From contig PKXE01000205.1 of NCBI GenBank assembly GCA_003132265.1, forward strand, positions 15,499-23,157: DNA of 7,659 nucleotides. Reading direction: 5' to 3'. The translations under genes were made by a program, and so were the position numbers. This document shows, in pieces, positions 6,311-7,659 of the stretch; the stretch's first letter is position 1; each line of letters opens with the position of its first letter. Origin of the DNA: Candidatus Dormiibacterota bacterium. GTDB lineage: Bacteria; Chloroflexota; Dormibacteria; Aeolococcales; Bog-877. Below the pieces are notes generated by a model. The model ran no database searches, had not been told where the DNA came from, and saw only the letters and a list, made by a program, of their open reading frames with translations.

Positions 6311-6318
6311 GCAAAGCG

Positions 6319-6819
6319 ATGATGGGATCTAGCTCTCCTGTACCTACTATCGAGCATCGCCGTGCTCGCAGCCGAGGGCAGGCCTTGACTGAGTTCGCGG
6401 TGGTACTTCCAGTGGCGATCCTGCTGCTGGCTCTGGCGGCAACCGGCGGACAGATGCTGGTCACCGACATCAATATCACCCAAGCCGCGCGAGCCGGGGC
6501 CGTCGCCGCCCAGTACCAGTACAACCAAAGCAACACCACGACGGGTACGCCACCGGCGACGACACCGTGCACGTCCGGAACGACCCTTTCCCCTGAGATC
6601 TGCTTCGCCACGGTCGCCGCCGAGCAGGAACTCGGGGTCACGTCGATCCCCTGCAAGGTGACTGGGTCCGTGCCATCGGGCTGCCTCCAGGTCACCTTTA
6701 CCCAGGATTCGGTCTCTGGGCAGCCGATGACGCAAGTCACCGTCTGGGACACCATCCAGCCCTACATCCCAATCTTCCCAGGGGTCACCATCAAAGCGAA
6801 CGCGACGGCCCCGAGTTGA
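6319..6819 (+). CDS. tadE: TadE-like minor pseudopilin
   Basis: This 166-aa protein has a basic leader (residues 1-20, ending RARSRG) followed by QALTEFAVVLPVAILLLALA, the class III prepilin-like junction. A prepilin peptidase such as TadV would cut between Gly20 and Gln21, and Glu25 is the conserved +5 Glu. One membrane helix (about 26-45) is followed by the ITQAARAGAVAAQ segment typical of TadE (53-65). The secreted part carries four cysteines (84, 95, 112, 122), enough for two disulfides, and a C-terminal PYIPIFPGVTIKANAT motif seen in TadE proteins. TadE-class proteins are minor components of Tad/Flp pili used for adhesion or DNA uptake. The ATG pair at 6319/6322 lacks a ribosome site; leaderless translation is possible. 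It is divergent from prmC and followed by a TadG-like gene. No other tad gene lies in the window, so the machinery must be encoded elsewhere or further right. Confidence 0.87.
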   Translation: MMGSSSPVPTIEHRRARSRGQALTEFAVVLPVAILLLALAATGGQMLVTDINITQAARAGAVAAQYQYNQSNTTTGTPPATTPCTSGTTLSPEICFATVAAEQELGVTSIPCKVTGSVPSGCLQVTFTQDSVSGQPMTQVTVWDTIQPYIPIFPGVTIKANATAPS

Positions 6820-6851
6820 GACGCCTTCGGCCCCCGATCGGGCATCAGAAG

Positions 6852-7659
6852 ATGGCTTCGAACCGCTCTCGGCCTGCCCAAGCGGGCCAGGTGATGGTCT
6901 TGTTCGCGATCTCCCTGGTGGTGCTGGTGGTGGCGGTGGGGCTTGCCATCGACGGCGGCTACGGGCTGCTCCAGTACCGCCAGGCCCAGAACGCAGCCGA
7001 CTTCGCGGCCGAGGCCGGGGCCCAAGCGCTCTACCCCAACTGCACCGCCACCGGTAACCCGCTGCCGGCCAATGAGCTGATCTACGACATCAACGCCCTG
7101 ATCGCGAACAACTCGCCCTCCACCCTCACCACTGGGATCGGCCCCTGGGGTTGGACCGGCTACTACCTGTCCTCAACCAAGCAGCCGTTGCTGCTAGCCG
7201 GCAAGCAGATTCCGATCTACAGCAACACGTATCCCGGTGGCCCGGCGCCTACAGGCGCCTGTGGCGTGCACCTTGACGTGGCCCCGCAGTGGCCTCCCTT
7301 CATCGCCCAGATGGTGGGCCTCAAAAAACTGAAGACCGCGGCCGGGGCTTCGGCCGTGAACCAAGCAGCCGCGGGCGGCCCGCAGACCGGCATCGCGGCC
7401 CTGGCGGAGAACGGCGCCCACACCATCCTGATGGCGGGCGACGGGGTGTTCGAGGTGCAAGGCACCATCTACGACAACAGCAACGGCTGTCTCACCTACG
7501 TCGCCCCCGGCACCTACCCCAACGAGACCATCGCCAATAAATGCGGGGCCTGGGGCACGTCCGACATCCTTGACGGGAAGCAGAGCGGGACCATGTACGA
7601 CTGGGGGAACCTGGAGTACTCGACCGCCGTAACCACGCCTTGGGACTCGTGCTTCGACA
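6852..7659 (+). CDS. TadG-like pilus-assembly/secreted surface protein, C-terminus beyond window
   Basis: The frame stays open from ATG 6852 to the right edge (269 codons visible). Residues 11-57 match the TadG N-terminal domain: AGQVMVLFAIS, a membrane helix (14-33), then AIDGGYGLLQYRQAQNAADF (32-51) and AAEAGAQAL. The +5 Glu of true pilins is absent (Leu17). Residues 139-170 (HLDVAPQWPPF...GLKKLKTAAGASAVN) resemble the second conserved TadE/TadG segment. From about 188 a Gly/Asn-rich, beta-prone stretch begins (HTILMAGDGVFEVQGTIYDNSNG and onward), suggesting an exposed domain. Five cysteines are visible (64, 137, 213, 231, 267). The gap to tadE is 32 nt with no good ribosome site. A TTG at 6816 overlaps the tadE stop as TTGA and would add an Arg-rich leader of 12 residues, so it is a real alternative start. 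Likely co-transcribed with tadE. The exact role in pilus function is unknown. Confidence 0.8.
   Translation, partial: MASNRSRPAQAGQVMVLFAISLVVLVVAVGLAIDGGYGLLQYRQAQNAADFAAEAGAQALYPNCTATGNPLPANELIYDINALIANNSPSTLTTGIGPWGWTGYYLSSTKQPLLLAGKQIPIYSNTYPGGPAPTGACGVHLDVAPQWPPFIAQMVGLKKLKTAAGASAVNQAAAGGPQTGIAALAENGAHTILMAGDGVFEVQGTIYDNSNGCLTYVAPGTYPNETIANKCGAWGTSDILDGKQSGTMYDWGNLEYSTAVTTPWDSCFD

Noticed and set aside
5955..6755. Minus-strand frame (266 aa) crossing prmC, the divergent region and tadE
   Set aside because: It conflicts with two well-supported genes and the promoter region, and it has no motif.
1..7659. tRNA or rRNA genes, CRISPR arrays, insertion sequences
   Set aside because: I found no cloverleaf with a conserved T-loop, no regularly spaced direct repeats and no transposase-like frame or terminal repeats.

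Overview
The window is high-GC bacterial chromosome with strong G/C bias at third codon positions, GTG starts, and tightly packed or overlapping genes. Gene content and order point to a Terrabacteria lineage (Actinomycetota, Chloroflexota or Candidatus Dormibacterota type). The last is my best guess from the combination of genes, but the sequence alone cannot settle it.

Layout. From about 6208 down to 227 on the minus strand there is one compact operon, transcribed right to left: prmC, tsaC (sua5/ywlC), glyA, a WecA/TagO-type glycosyl-1-phosphate transferase, murA, and a short, heavily altered MreB/Mbl-like gene. Junctions are a 4-nt overlap (prmC/tsaC), 1 nt (tsaC/glyA), 14 nt (glyA/wecA), an 8-nt overlap (wecA/murA) and 6 nt (murA/mreB-like). 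Positions 14-226 hold no convincing gene but contain two inverted repeats. A possible ribosome site and ATG at 22-11 suggest that another minus-strand gene begins at the left edge.

To the right, a divergent intergenic region (about 6209-6318) separates this operon from two plus-strand genes of the Tad/Flp pilus minor-pilin class: a complete TadE-like gene (6319-6819) and a TadG-like gene (6852 to the right edge, incomplete).

How the genes work together. prmC methylates release factors and tsaC makes the tRNA t6A precursor, so both serve translation. glyA supplies glycine and one-carbon units. The WecA-like enzyme starts a lipid-linked cell-wall glycopolymer, MurA commits UDP-GlcNAc to peptidoglycan, and the MreB-like protein may have scaffolded or regulated wall growth. 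From memory, the same order is spread over a larger region in Bacillus subtilis (prmC ... ywlC ... glyA, upp, atp operon, murAA, spoIID/spoIIQ, mbl). In Mycobacterium tuberculosis it is prfA, prmC, sua5, rfe, atp operon, murA. This window looks like a condensed version without the atp operon.

Most noteworthy are: (1) the 272-aa MreB/Mbl-like protein, which keeps the actin-like framework but lacks recognisable nucleotide-binding motifs and most of one subdomain; (2) MurA with Asp instead of the catalytic Cys, which predicts fosfomycin insensitivity; (3) substitutions at usually invariant sites in serine hydroxymethyltransferase and the WecA-like enzyme; and (4) the condensed wecA-murA-mbl gene order.
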